Numbered from the stretch's first letter, positions 38,473 through 51,522 are shown. The stretch: DNA of 64,000 nt from Tausonia pullulans (GCA_951802195.1 OX637628.1:496001-560000), one strand, 5' to 3'. Made by a program: numbers and translations. The notes: generated from the letters alone by a model not told the origin.

Positions 38473-39135
38473 GTTGGTGGGGCGAAGTGGCAGGATACAA
38501 TGTGAGGCTTGAAATCTTTGGTAAGAAGTGACCGGCCAAGAGCAATACAGGGCTGGGCGATGAGTTGGACGCGTAAGGGTCGGGAACGCGAACGTGAGGC
38601 CAACGGTGACGAGGTCAAGACCTAAGGCGAATGGGCGTTAAAGGGTCTTCAAGACCAAGTGGTCGTCTGCTAGGTGACTTTCGGCGAATCCGAGACGGGC
38701 TGGAGCACAACCAAGGGGACCAGGACGGAGTCAGACGACGTCTCGAAGTCATTCGTCACATCGAGAGAGCAAGCGAGCCTCCGCGACGGTCGAAGCGCGC
38801 ATCGGCCCTGGGAGGGCTGTAGGGTCCGACCTCTTGAGATGTGGTACCCATCGGCCCGGAACGCAGGCCCAAGTATATCCGCAGCCAAGCGTTTTAGGAT
38901 GATATACATGGTCTGATCAATCCTACGCTGTAGTGCGGGGGCCATTGCATGTTCTGAGGACAGATGGGCTGTATACACAGCAAGTCGGCCCTTGCACAGG
39001 AGTTGGACGGTCGCGCCGTTCTGGTTTCCTTGCGACGCCACAAGGAAGGGGCGAGGGAGGCGAGGCACCTATTCAAGGGAACTCTGCGTCTCGTCGCCTC
39101 CTCCCTTCCATCCTTGACCCTCAAGCTCGATCAAA
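38473..39135. promoter_or_regulatory. Divergent promoter region between Rqt4-like and RPS4 genes
   Basis: About 660 bp between the two start codons. Nothing coding is supported. A pyrimidine-rich stretch (about 39083-39130) precedes the RPS4 start, as is common for fungal ribosomal protein genes. Confidence 0.45.
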
Positions 39136-40741
39136 ATGGTACCTATTCCACTCACCCTCGCGCTCGCCGCGCTCTCCTTGTCTCTCCGACTGCTTATGCT
39201 GACATCCTCCCCTTCGCGACGTCCAGGCTCGCGGACCCAAGAAGCACCGTCAGTCGTTACATCCTCCCCGCACAGACTGAAAGATGTCGCTTTAAAGTCG
39301 GGGTTGGCATTGTATCCTGACCACCGCTTCATCATCAAACACTATGGATTCTTCTAGTCAAGCGCCTGGCAGCTCCCAGCTCGTGGCTCCTCGACAAGCT
39401 TTCGGGCACTTACGTGCGTCCATCCTTTGTTCGAGCGGTTATGCTGTCACGACAGGCGTCCCCCCTCTGGGCCCAAATTCTTCAGGGCCTTAGGGGGTCC
39501 GGACCATCTGGGCCTCTATACTCTGCCGCCTACTCTTTCGTCTGCTTGCAGCGGGGAGCTGTGGTCATTTGTAGAGGGACAGAGAAGGGAAGAGAGTCGC
39601 AGCAGGTTTTTTGAAGACCGCCGCGCGCCGCCTTCTTCCCTCGCGTCCCTGTCGCCCTTCCTTTCCTCTTGCGCCCCTCCCCCTATGCAAATGTCTGACC
39701 ACTCCTGCTCTCTCCTCACAGGCCCCTCGCCCGTCGCCTGGACCCCACAAGCTTCGCGAGTGCCTGCCGATGGTCATCTTCCTCCGCAACCGCCTGAAGC
39801 TTGCCCTCACCGGTCGCGAGGTCACTGCCATCCTCCAGCAGCGTCTCGTCAAGGTCGACGGAAAGGTGGGCACCAGTGCCACCGTGCTTCACGGTTTTAC
39901 GCGTTCCCATACTGACGCACCTGTTGGGCGAAGGTCCGCACCGACGACACCTTCCCCCTTGGCTTCATGGACGCTGTCACCATTGAGAAGTCTGGCGAGC
40001 ACTTCCGTATTCTTTACGACGTTAAGGGCCGCTTCACCATCCACCGCATCTCGGCGGAGGAGGCTTCCTACAAGCTCTGCAAGGTCCGCAAGGTCCAGCT
40101 CGGACCCCGCGGTGTTCCTTACATCGTCACCCACGACGGTCGCACCATCCGTTACCCTGACCCCCTTATCAAGGTCAACGACACCGTCAAGGTGAGTAAT
40201 TTCACTCATGTTGCGCTGGACGTGTGTCGTACTCGCGCGGTTGGCGCGCGTTAGCCCCAACGAGATCCGAATCTGACTCTGCATGAACAGTTCGACTTCA
40301 ACGAGAACAGGATCACTCAGATCATCAAGTTCGAGGCCGGAAACGTCTGCATGGTCGTCGGCGGACGTAACCAGGGTCGCGCCGGTGTCATCACCCACCG
40401 CGAGCGTCACCTCGGTGGCTTCGACGTAAGCTTATTTTTCTCTATTCGTTATTAAGTCTCAATCCACTGACGCTCATTCTTTATACTATTCAGATTGTCC
40501 ACCTCACTGAGTAAGCCCATTCACCCAGTGTACTCTTGTTTGACTTCGTCTTTCCCATCTGACTCTGTTCGTGCTTCCGCCCTTCAGTGTCCTCGGCCGC
40601 TCGTTCGCTACCCGTCTCTCCAACGTTTTCGTCATCGGAGAGGGCTCCAAGCCCGCTGTTTCTCTCCCCCGCGGCAAGGGAACTAAGTTGACCATCTCCG
40701 AGGAGCGTGACCAGAAGAGGAAGCAGAAGGCGGACGCTTAA
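39136..40741 (+). CDS. RPS4: 40S ribosomal protein S4 (eS4)
   Basis: Structural protein of the small ribosomal subunit. Exons, all with GT-AG borders: 39136-39138 (only the ATG), 39227-39248, 39358-39413, 39722-39865, 39934-40191, 40291-40425, 40494-40510 and 40588-40741. The protein reads [20 protein letters not shown], then [119 protein letters not shown] and [19 protein letters not shown]. Length and sequence are standard for eS4 (S4 RNA-binding motif, then eS4 central and KOW-like parts). The 308-bp third intron is the longest and may host regulation. Confidence 0.97.
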
Positions 40742-42247
40742 ACGATTGGTTCATCGTTGTCTGGCTCTTCCTGTGCGCGGAGGCATTTGATCCCATGTCT
40801 TCGCCTTCAATTTAACGAGTCCTAAGAAAGCAGGAGAATGCTGGGAACATGAAAATTATAGAGAAGATCGAGAGCTGTCGGGACAAATGGGTGTTAGGCG
40901 TGTGGTGGGCTTTGCGTGCTCGGTCCCATTTATCTCACCAGCCATGCTAGGCCGTAACACTTCTGCTGATATAGTGCTCAATCCTTCCAGTCTTACATTG
41001 TAATCTTACAGGTCCATTCGTCAGCGTGCGCACTGCCGTCAATCATTCATGTGGCTGGCAGGAGCATGTCGGAGACTGCACTCGAGCCTTTTCACAGCGG
41101 GACTTCATCACATCCCTTAAGATGAGTTCTAACCTGCCGTTGAAGAGCTCCATCTGAGATCACGGAAGAGTGAATGCTAAGTCTAAGCGGAAAGGATGTG
41201 GCGGCGAAGTCAATGAGGACGGTCGAGGTCCTGCTCGAGCTGGACCAGCGCCCCAAGTACGTGGCCGAGATCTAAGCTCCGCGAGACGCTCGCTTCGATA
41301 GAAGGTTTCGTTCCCAGGGTTTGATAACATGGCTTAGTTTCCACTTGGTCCGCCGTCCAGCTTTTGAGAGTGTGATCATCTTGTGATTTTGCGGAAGAGC
41401 GACAACTGGGCGGACAAGACGAGGAGGAGGCCATCAGCGCGACTCAGTGAGATCTACTTGCGGATGCTACGCTGCGTACCATATCCCAATTGCCCTCTCC
41501 TTTAAGCTTTCTTTCCACTAACGCTCGTGTGCTTGACTTGGTAGCTCATATTTTGTCTCCTATTAGATGATTGGCAATGTCTCTTCCCCGTGGGCTCTTT
41601 GGAGGTCTTTGACGAATTTCATCGTCCGCCCTCATCGGCCAACAGCTCTCCTGTGGCTGATCGGCCAAGTCTCCCTGTGCCCTCAAGAACGGAGCTTGCA
41701 AGACACCTCATCTCGCCACGAGCACCGGCACGTCCCTCCTCTCGAGACACATGTACGTTGCACTCTATAGAGGCCGTTTCTAGTCGTTCTCGGGCCCTGC
41801 CTGGCTGGCCATTGCGACATCTACGTCGGTTCTAATGAGCTGGATTTTTCCTTTGCCTCTAGCTTCTCTACGTACCCTAAGCATATCCCTTTGAGGCTCT
41901 CACCGCGCTTCGTGAGCACGTACAGTCCGTCGACGTCGACTCAACGAGCAACCGTCAGGTTTGTCCAACTCAGCGTAGGCTTGCTTGCTCGCGTCATCAT
42001 TGCGTCTCCTCTTGCTATGCCAGAGGAGCTGACGCACACGAAGGACAAAGAAAAAGAAAAAGAAAAAAAAAAGAGAATGGATGTCAAATAATCTTTGAGA
42101 TACCGGCCACACATTAAAAACAACCGAAGGAAGGAAGCCACACTCAAGGAAATATGTTGAACGACGTACAACGCATGAAAAAGCGAGGCTGACGAGGGAG
42201 ACAAAGTCCACACAGAAGTTCTAGCTAAGGAAAGCAGGACTGCCCAT
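40742..42247. other. Intergenic region between convergent genes
   Basis: About 1.5 kb, less GC-rich than the genes. Short frames on both strands lack domain signal. An A-rich run lies near 42050-42073. Nothing supportable. Confidence 0.4.
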
Positions 42248-43463
42248 TTAGATGGGGACAAAAGTGTACTTGACGGCGACGGTCGGGGCAGGGTAGCGGG
42301 CGACGAAGGCGGCGGTGTCGGCGGTGAAGTAGAAGGTGGTGGACTGGGTGAACTGCTCGATGACGGGGAGGGCTGATGGAAAAGAGTTAGTTCGGTGCGT
42401 TGTCAAGAACTTTAGGGAGAGCACTAACTCTCGTCCGGGTTAGTCCACTGAGGGAAGACCTCGCCAGAAACGGCGTCGACAGTCCACTGTTGTGATGAAA
42501 AAGAGATCAGAACGTTGCTCTTCATCAAAACGACATTAGAGACGTACAACGGCAGACTCGGAGGTGCGCTCAAGACCGGTCACGGTAGAGTAAGAGTTTC
42601 CGACGAAAACGGGGACAGAAGAGACGGGAGCTGGAGACGAGCAAATGGTCAGCGTGAGACTAAGATTGAAGAAGACGGTAAGACGCACTCTGGGCAGTGG
42701 CACCAAGGTAAAGGTAGCTGCAAAAGGACGACTCGTCAGAACCGGGACCCAAAGGACGACGACTGCAGGCTCACTTGTATGATCCGGCGGCGAGAGAGCT
42801 GTCGGTCGAGTCACGACCCTGGATGAGACCAAAGTAGGGGAAGCTGAAGCCCTATATATGAGATAGCTGGGTTAGAAACGAAGAAGAAAAGACACAAGGG
42901 GCAGCACACGACAACGCACATCGATCTGGAACTCGACGTCGGTGCCGGACTCAGCGCCGGTTGGGAGGTTGAAGCGAATGAGGAGGGCATCCTCGTCGAG
43001 CGTCTCCTGGAACCTCGGGTAGGCGCCGCCAGAGAGCCAGTTCTTGGAGATGAAGCCGATGTCCTCGTTGGTCTCGGCGTTGGAGACCTGGAGGTAACCC
43101 TGGAAGGTGGTCTGGGGGACGACCGACGGCGAGGCGTTGGCGCGCTTACCCTCCTCTGTTTGCGTCGTCAGCCAAGAATTACTGCGGAACAAAGGAAAAC
43201 AACCCACTGAAGAGACGGGAAGGACGGTTGACTGGGAGACCGCGAGAGATGCGCTCCGCGTTGGAAAGGTGGCGCTCGGAGAATGAGGAGGTCGCTTTGG
43301 CGGAAGGATCAGCGTTGAGCGCGGCCGTGAGGGCCTCGGCAGGCTGGCCGTAGCAGATCTCGGCGACGCAGAGGTCCTCAACGGAGGTCGGGGTCGGGGT
43401 CGCGTTGGCGACGAGGGAGGTGAGGGCGGCGACAGCGGCGACGGAGAGGGTGGAGAAGCGCAT
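42248..43463 (-). CDS. Secreted fungal protein of unknown function
   Basis: Starts with a clear signal peptide (MRFSTLSVAAVAALTSLVANA, cleavage near ANA-TP). The mature protein has two Cys close together (LCVAEICYGQ), a helical Ala-rich segment and RISRGLPVNRPSRLF. After an intron comes EGKRANASPSVVPQTTFQGY, then LQVSNAETNEDIGFISKNWL and VEFQIDVGFSFPYFGLIQGR. Further exons give SLAAGSYKYLYLGATAQTPV, VYSTVTGLERTSE-like sequence with AVWTVDAVSGEVFPQWTNPD, and the end VAVKYTFVPI with TAA. About five introns. The Gly/aromatic-rich C-terminal half looks all-beta. I recognise no enzymatic family or catalytic motif; fungal secreted proteins of this build are common. It may be a surface or matrix protein. 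Confidence 0.75.
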
Positions 43464-46400
43464 TGTGGCAAATAAGTAATGAAAGGAGTGTCGAGGTAAG
43501 GAATGTGGTTGGTGTTGAGAAGGAAACGAGAGTGAGGACTAGATAGATGATGGTTTGGAGGGAAGAAAATAGCCAGATCCGGCGGGGGGGGATGACGGGG
43601 CAGAGCCGAGGTGACCTCCTTTGTTGTTACGTCGATGACCCGCGGCGGGAAATCAGTCCAAAAGAGCAGAAGTCCGACCATTTGACGTCTGTAGGAGGAG
43701 TCGCACGCACATCCGTTTTTTAAGTGCGACATTCCCCCTTTTTCTGCGAACTAAAACCTTGTTAACAGAAGAGATCCTGTAAAGATAGGGATGCCCAGGC
43801 GGACTGGACGCCGAAGTCATCGGCAGCGAGAGTCTGAGGGCGAATGTGCCGCGAATACTGTCTCTCTTACCACTTCCTTTCTCTTCAAATGATCCTACCG
43901 ACCAAGCGGGAGGAGAAGAGTAGACGACTGACGTATGCGTGCCATTGTGCTATGTTCGCAAGTGCTATCAGTCGCACGACATTGAGGGCGACGAACATGA
44001 ATCATCCTGAAGGGCACTAATGATCAACATGATCGGCGGTTGGGAGGAAGAAGAGCACCCTTGAAGTGTGGATCCTTGGAGTTGGACTGTCGAGGCCGGA
44101 GGATCAGGGTCAGGAAGGAGGAAGCTAGAGGTCCCGAGTCAAGTCATGTGCAGATTATTTGCCTCCGCTGGATGACGCAGCCGGATCCTTACTTTGGGTA
44201 GGTTTCCGACCTCTCAAACTTCTTGCATCCATCAGAGTGAATTCGCAGGCCATCATCGCCCTGGGAATGGAGGGGAGACTCTGCGCTGACTCACCGTCCT
44301 AGCGCGTTGGGGGCGCTCCGGTGGCTCGGCCGAATCCGAGAACGCTTGAACGCGCGTCCTCACTTTGTTGTCTTCCAGCTCCCATTGCATCACTCATAGT
44401 TCAGCCTTCTGCGCGCACGCAGCTCACGACGAAGAAGAAGAGCGAGGAAGGTGCATGCCCGGTGTTGTTCGTCTAGAGCTGATAAGAACTACGTCCACGC
44501 TTTCCATCTGGTCCCCTACGAGAACTCTCAGGGGTTTGTCCATCTCTCTGCTAGCATGCTATCAAATCATATAATGAAATCGCAGGTACACTGATTGTCG
44601 CGCGCCCCGCCTTAAACCCCCGCCCGCCCCCCCTTTCATGATCAGCAAGACAAGTTCCACTCAGGTTCGAAGGACCTTATTGGCTAGCATCTAGATCGTT
44701 AGGCCCAAACCATCATCGCTCTGCTGATCGCCCTCTGAGGTCGCCATCTGTGTTGCTGCTGTTGCTGCTGAATACTCAGAGGAACTCGAGCGTTGACCAT
44801 ACCCCTGTTCATACTGTTTCCGGGACCCTTCGCACTTCCTTGCAAGCTCACGAGTATCTGAGCGGATCACCCAGGGTCGTTCCGATGGATTTCGGGTATC
44901 CTCACATACACGGTGCGCGTGAGCCATACAGCTTTCTTAAAGCGTGTCTACGTAGTTGAGCTGACCTCACTTCCACCAGGAGCGCATCTATGTGTTCAAG
45001 GCCCGCTTACCCCACTTCAGCGAAGTCTGGAACGATCTCTTCCGGGAGCACGTCCTGAAACCCACTTTGCGAGCTCGTCCTGCCGCCGGCTTTACTAAGA
45101 GGATGTTCAGCTCAAGCGCGTCGGTGGGGAATTCATCACGGATTGACGTGCGGTTCTGTGAGTCACGTTAAACATGCTCGCTATGCTTAGAGCCAAGACA
45201 GATATTGGTGTAAAGTGAGGAAGATAAAGAATAAGTACTCGGCGGAGGCGAAGAATCTGTACGAGATGCATCTGGAGGCGCATCCTTCTTTGAGGCAATA
45301 GAAGAGTGAGTATCTTGAGACAAAGGGGGTGGGTGATGTTGGACACGGGAGCTTGAGACGATGGCGTACCTCCAGCATGTGAGCTGGTCTCTTACTCACA
45401 ATTGACGTACAACGAGGCCCTGGTGATGCTGTCTCTCAGGTCGACGGTTCCTGGACATGGAGACGAACCTAAGCGAGTCGTATATCGCACCGCAGACGCT
45501 GACGGCGTTGCAGCAGGCTCTTTAGAAGCACCCTTCTCTCCTCCCGTCGCGGCACGCCCTCGACACCTCAGGTGAGTCGTTCTAAGCTCCATTATTTAGT
45601 TGTTATCATCGCTGTAAACCTCTTACACACCTTCGCTTTCACAGAACAATAACAATCCCAAATAAAACGTCGCTATCTTTACACGCTCAGCGAGCGTCAA
45701 AGCAGCCTCAGGCTGCCTGAGCCTGAATCATGACACCCGCCAGTTAAGCAGATGTTCAGCCTGACCCCTCTCGCATTCACATCTTCCGCACATGCGCCTC
45801 CCAAAGACGACCTGGAACTGGCACGAATTCGGCGCGCGCGAGTAGGGGATTCACCCACCACACTGCGTCGTGCCGAGGCGCACGTCTCCTTGAAGGAGCC
45901 GCCGCAAGGAGACGAATACTGATGGCTGGCCGTAAGAGTTTCGCAGCAGATGATGCAACGCTTCGCAGGTAGCGTGGTAGACAACAGCGCGCACTTGTAG
46001 ACTTTTGATCGCCTAACTCGTCGTCCAGAGGCATGGCCTGCTCTCAACCGTCCTTCTCCCTAGACGAGTTGAAGGAAGCATCCGAGCTCAGAATGTGCGA
46101 CCGGTCTATCCTACGAGGCGATCAACGCCGCTAACGCCACGTCAGGTGGACACTCATCAATCGTGCAGACGCCTGTCCGAACTGTCAATCTCCCGACCGA
46201 ACTTCCTTTCTTCCTCGCTTCTCACATGCCGGTCAGCTCAACATATCCCGAGTGATCATTGTCTGCGACTGCGACCCCGTTCAAGAAGGAAGAGTCACTG
46301 CTCCTTGGGTTCGAGAACCTTCCGAGGACAGCCCTGCAGGACTGGTGGCCCAAAAATGACCGGCTGCCGACGACTGAAAAGAATCAGCCACCGCTGCCGC

Positions 46401-46772
46401 TACGGCAACCGAAGGGACACGGGAAAGACACGGCAAGCTAATGAATGCGATGGCGGGAAAGGGCTAGCCACCCCGCCCGCACGTTGAGCTGTATTGCGAT
46501 GGTGACGGCCTTCAATTCGAAGAAGAAAAGAGCAGAAGAAAAAAGCTCGAGAGACTGGACTGAATGAAGAGCATGGCAACGACGGAAAAGAACGCGCGGA
46601 GTTGCCTGGTGGCCCGCCTCGGTCGGACTCCCGCGTGGCTGGCCACCTTCCTGAGCGCGCGCACGCTCTCGGCGCCCCTCAAGAAGGTGCCTTGGCTCTT
46701 CTTCACCAGTTCACCTCCATCCAACGCCCCATCCCTTTGACTCTCGCGCTCCCCCTCTCCTTCATCACCACC
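43464..46772. other. 3.3-kb stretch with no confident gene; possible gene remnant at 44985-45300
   Basis: It separates two genes for secreted proteins. On the + strand near 44985-45155 a segment reads ERIYVFKARLPHFSEVWNDL and continues FREHVLKPTLRARPAAGFTK. After a possible intron it continues RYWCKVRKIKNKYSAEAKNL before a stop. The first piece is vaguely like the start of a BTB/POZ fold, but I would not assign it. No start exon is visible. The rest shows only short frames. Confidence 0.3.
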
Positions 46773-48273
46773 ATGCTCTTCGTGCCCTACATTGCTGCCC
46801 TCTTCGCCATCTCGGTCGCCGTCGCCCAGGCCCCGAACACCATCACCGGTACGCCCCTCTTTCGCGGCTTGCCCGCCGCGATCTCCCCGTCGCCAGGGCT
46901 TCCCCTCGGTCCACGGCCCTCTTCTCTCTCTCGACCCTCCCCCTCAAACGTCGCTGACGCGTGGGATCGTCGCAACTCCCGCAGTTGTCACTCCCGGTTC
47001 GGCCGTCCAGTGTCAACCAACGCTTCTCGTATGTTATGGCTCTCTATTGCATGAGGAGGAGCGGAGTAGGAACGTTGGCTGGCCAATCGGCCCATCTCCC
47101 CAGCCTTCCCACCCTCTCCATTCTTCCGGCCTGCGGACTGATCAGCCTCGCCTGTGCTCGTTTGACCGCACAGCAATGGGGAGGAGGAAAGGCTCCCTAC
47201 TTTGTCACTATCAACGTCGGCGGCTCGGTCTCCCAGACCGTGAGTTCCAGCTCGCTGACTTCCATCCTCCGGTCGGGCGCGGGTCCACCACATCCTCGCT
47301 CTTCCTCCCCTTCTATCTCGCCCTTCCCCTGTGCACTCGTTTTGCTGATCCTAGTCTATCTTCGGCGTTCTTTTCACCCACAGCTTGAGACCATCCTCTC
47401 CGGAACGACCGAGACCTCGTACACTTGGAATGTCGACCTTCCTGCCGGTTTGTCCTGTGCCCTCCACCTGCGCCTCTTGACATCGTCTTGGCCCATCCCA
47501 TCCTTGGCTCCGTTCTGGTGACTTACAATCTCGGCCTTTTCGCTTGTTCATCATTTTCTTTCCAGGCACCTCCTTGTGAGTCCTACTGCCATGCCCTCTT
47601 CAAAGCTCGAGCCAACCGCCTTCCTCGGAGCGGGCTCCCGCCAATTATTAGACAGGCTCCTTGGGACCGGAGCTTCTCCCGACTGACCTGACTCCTTCCT
47701 CCCCTTTTTTTAGCACCCTTGCTATTAAGGACGCCAACGGTGACCAGAACTACTCCGCCCCAGTCAGCGTCGGCCGCAACCCTTCCGGTATCACCAACTG
47801 CCTGTATGTTTTGTTTTTGAGCGGTTGTATGCGCGCGGACTTACGAATCACTCCTCGCTGCCACAGTGCTTCTTCCCAGCCTTCGCAGGCTGCCGCGGCC
47901 GAGTCTACAACCGCTGCGGCGTCCGCTAACACTGCCGCGTCGTCCTCTTCTCTTGCGACCACGAACACTCCTACGACCACCACCGCTCCCGTCTCATCCG
48001 GCTTTTCGACCTCTAGGAGTAAGGCGCAGGCTGCCTTCACGCAACTATCTAACCTGGCCGCTGACCTCCTCTGTCTCCTTCTTCTCCTCATTAGCCAGCG
48101 CCGCCGCTTCCTCCGCCGCCGCTGGCACCAACTCCGTCTCCAGAGCCTTCTCGTCCGTCGTCGCTGCTGCCTCCTCGGCTGCTGCCGCCCCTGCTTCGGC
48201 CGGTCACCTCACTTACGGCACCTCTCTCGTCGCCCTCGTCGGCGCTGGAGCCGTCGCTCTCTTCGCTCTCTAA
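46773..48273 (+). CDS. Secreted Ser/Ala/Thr-rich, probably GPI-anchored cell-surface protein
   Basis: The start ATG opens a signal peptide (MLFVPYIAALFAISVAVAQA). A beta-rich ectodomain assembled from short exons follows: VTPGSAVQCQPTLL, QQWGGGKAPYFVTINVGGSV, LETILSGTTETSYTWNVDLP, TLAIKDANGDQNYSAPVSVG. Then comes a long Ser/Ala/Thr stretch (AAAAESTTAAASANTAASSS) and a hydrophobic C terminus, YGTSLVALVGAGAVALFAL. That is the usual layout of a fungal GPI-anchored, heavily O-mannosylated wall protein. The ectodomain motif belongs to the common basidiomycete Ser-Thr-rich membrane-anchored family (Kre9/Knh1-like fold). About six introns. No catalytic motif is visible; a structural role in the cell wall is inferred. 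Confidence 0.83.
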
Positions 48274-49756
48274 GCGAAGACGCCAGCGGGCATCCAATGA
48301 TCCAAGGCCGCCCCTTTGAGACGCTCTTCGAAACCCCCCGTCTCCCCTTCCCTCACCGAACCAACCTACATCTTCTCCTCGTTACGACACAACCCCCACG
48401 TTCCCATCTCTTTCTAGCTAGTTATCTCCTCTTCTCCCTGGGATCTTTCTACTCCGCGCTCCATCTCCCCCTTCCCTGATCTCTCCCTTCCCTTCTCTTT
48501 CTCTCGGGTCCTCTAATTCTCTGTCGGTTACTTCTGTTCTCTCTCTTTCGGTCTCCGCCCGCTGGGTGACGGCTCCGCTTCCCTTACGATTATACTCCCC
48601 AAGAGACAAGACAGGACTGATAGGTGGTTGCTCGTTTGAGTTCTTCGTACCCCCTGCCCTCTCTAGAGACCTCGCACACACGCGCTTTGCTGCTGTTATG
48701 CTCCCTATGATGACAAGGACTCTCCCCTGCTTGCGGAGCCCAATTACGAGACGCAGCTGAGGGAACAAACGACTGAACATCGTCTATCTCAACTGTCACG
48801 CAACCCAGCCGTCCAATCATCGTCCCCCTAGCCAACCCACCATCTCCGTTCCTTGGCCCAAGTACCCGTGCCCCATTGCCGCCAACGACGCCTCCCCTCC
48901 AACACCAACCTTCAGGCCGAACGTCTCCCTCAAATCCATCTCCTCTCACCTTAGCAATTACCTGATCGGGCAGAGCATGGGTATAATGAGCCCGGCTAGA
49001 CAGTCGACAGGCGTAAAAAGAGGGCCAGAAAGAGGGTGAGACTTCCGGCCTGATGTCGATGAAGAGAGAGGAGGCAGCCGAGGAATGGAGGTCAAAGGGG
49101 TACGGTGGCTAGGGAGGAAAGGGTGGATGGAGGGAGAGGGGAGATAGCTGGGATAAAAAAAAACCTTTGAGAACAAGATCCCTGACGAATCATCGCTGTA
49201 TGGTCTCTGTGGGCTTTCTGTGGACCTCAACCTCAGCTTCACCGTCCCAGGTCAACTGATGGTTTTCCACTCGTTTCCGACAGGCCACGCACGATGCGTC
49301 CCGCCTCTAGTCTTATGACTTCCCTCGGACCGTCAATGCCAAGTCAAACGCCTCATTCATATACATTGGCCATCGCCTAACACAATAACCGGCACTCAGC
49401 AGAGGGAGTGCAGGACATGACGGCGTCTCCTTTCCTACCTTGTCGGCTCTCTGAACCCACCACGTTCATGTTCCTGCGGGTCATTACTCAGGGGTAGAGG
49501 TCAAGACGACCAGAAACAAGGCTTCACTCTCACAAGAGAGGGGCCAACAGGGGAGAATCAACCCTCTCACTCTTGTTGCCTTCAGCTGTCCTCCTCTGAG
49601 TGGTGGTGAAGCCGCAAGCGTGGCATGCTCAAAACTCTTCAGGTGGAACGAATACGAACTATGTGTCCTGAGTTGAGCGAGCGTCCGCCGATTGAAACAG
49701 ACGGTGGGCGCGGGGTGATGAGGAAGGTTATACAAGACCCCTCAGCCTGGGCTCAA
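48274..49756. other. Intergenic stretch before the right inverted-repeat arm
   Basis: Pyrimidine-rich 3' flank of the GPI-type gene followed by DNA with only short frames. Nothing supportable. Confidence 0.4.
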
Positions 49757-50107
49757 CGGGGAGAAAGGGGTAAGGATGCAGAGCGCGAGTGCGATGAGCA
49801 GATACCAAACAAACGGGAGGGAGGAGATGGCGACCGTTTCTTTGCCTCCAGGCGCACCGCTCCGTCTCGAGCCGTGTCAGGCCGGCTGTCCCAGTCGTAT
49901 CGTGTCATCTCATGTCGTCGCCCAAGCTGGGTGCCTCTAGCCAAGCTTCGAGGGCGGGCGCTGGCTAGATGGCCGACCTGCCTACATGAGGCGATGAGCA
50001 GCACTGGACGAGATCCACCGGCCTAGTTTGCACAGCTGCAGGGTGAGAGAGAGCGAGGGGGAAGGCAGGGAGAGGTCACTGATACTGGAGATGATGGGGG
50101 GGTGGGG

Positions 50108-50172
50108 CAGGGGCATACAGGGGCATACAGGGGCATACAGGAGCATACAAGCGCATACAGGCCCATACAGGC
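50108..50172. repeat. Minisatellite, 10-nt unit, right arm
   Basis: Mirror image of the left-arm array (unit near GGGCATACAG), with about the same number of units. Confidence 0.9.
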
Positions 50173-51365
50173 CACAGTTGGCAAGCGGGGAAAAGGCACG
50201 TGACCGATATGAGGTGCAGCGCTCCAGCCCCATCGTCCAGCTCCCCCTCCTTCCCTTCTTCACGCACGAGCCAGCGCCTCAGGGGGTCCCGATCCAAGAG
50301 CACTTACCGCAGGTGGGCTGGTCCCGAGCCCTGAGCTTGTCCTGCCTAGCTCTGACGCTCGATTTTCATGGCACCTTTGGCAGTAGTGGCAGTAGTGGCA
50401 GTCGTGGCAGTACGATCCATGCCTCTCTTCGGGCTTGGGCATCGAGTCCGTCCCCCTCTGTGTCGGCGCATTCACTCGGTAGATTCCAGGGCCGAGAGGA
50501 GGCAGATCTGCTGCCTTGATGCGTGACTGCGCGATGGCTCCAGCGACCCTTTCTGGGAGAGGACTTCTTGTACAGGCAGCTTGAGTGTTCACCAGACCGG
50601 CGGGTCGACCATCGAACCAGGGGGGTCAAGGCTCGAGCGGACCGCTTTCCGCCATGGGAGCTCTCGATCCACTAGGATTCTTGGCGCCTCTACTCTCCTC
50701 TCCTCCCTATTCACGGCCGTTTTTCCTCGTCGGCTGGCGCCCAGACGTAGGCCGCGTTCACCGGTGGCCAGGCCGCATTCTCGCCTGACCGACCGGACGC
50801 TCGCTTTGGCATATGAAACTTAGATAAGGGAACGACTGGGCGTGAGACGGCACTCGAGTGCTTCGGACTCTGGTGTCTCACAGACACCACGGCTTAACAC
50901 CAATGTTAACTCTCTCTTTGCTGTCTCTCAAACGGCCATGTCATCCTTCTCTCTGATCCTTTCTTCCTGTTCACCTCTTGGCCTCTTTCGGGAGCACGCG
51001 CGCGTTAGCACGCTTCCCACTTCCCCTTCCGCCTCCTTCCATCCTCTTCCGCTCCCTTCCGCTCTCTCTCGTTGACTACGGCTGTTTGAGCTCAGAGTTG
51101 CGTGTGGTTCGATGGCTAGAGTTGAATGAGAATATGAATTCGCAGGTTGCTCAGGTCGCTCTCCATAGTCTCGATATCGGCCCGTTCGACGGCACACGGA
51201 GACCTCGGTTGCGTTCTGGCGTGGACGAGGACCCCTCCGGACGCAGGCTCGACATCCCGCAAGCTTCTTCTCATCATCTTGTCAGAGATATGGAGCTAGG
51301 TATGGATGTAGGTATGGATGTAGGTAGGTATGCACTTCAAGTTTCTTGTGCGGGCAAAAAGGGAT

Positions 51366-51438
51366 CTCTCAGCGACGGGTTCGAACCGTCGACCTACAGA
51401 TTAACAGTCTGACGCTCTACCAACTGAGCTAGCCGAGA
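51366..51438 (-). tRNA. tRNA-Asn(GTT), right copy
   Basis: Sequence identical to the left-arm tRNA-Asn, on the opposite strand. The LINE insertion point lies 84 bp upstream of its 5' end, and the element points away from the tRNA. Confidence 0.96.
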
Positions 51439-51512
51439 AACGAGACACATGGCGGTGCTGTTCCAAAGGCACTTCACATAGTCGGATCCACATTGATGGA
51501 CAACGTTTTTAC

Positions 51513-51522
51513 AACCACCACC
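51513..51522 (+). repeat. Target-site duplication of the LINE (5' copy; partner at 57775-57784)
   Basis: AACCACCACC directly before the element and again directly after its poly-A. The left arm has the single uninterrupted copy at 14970-14979 (reverse strand), proving the empty site. Confidence 0.92.

Noticed and set aside
49753-50263. Small open frames duplicated in both inverted-repeat arms
   Set aside because: Their matching peptides only reflect the DNA repeat; they cover the minisatellite and lack any coding features.
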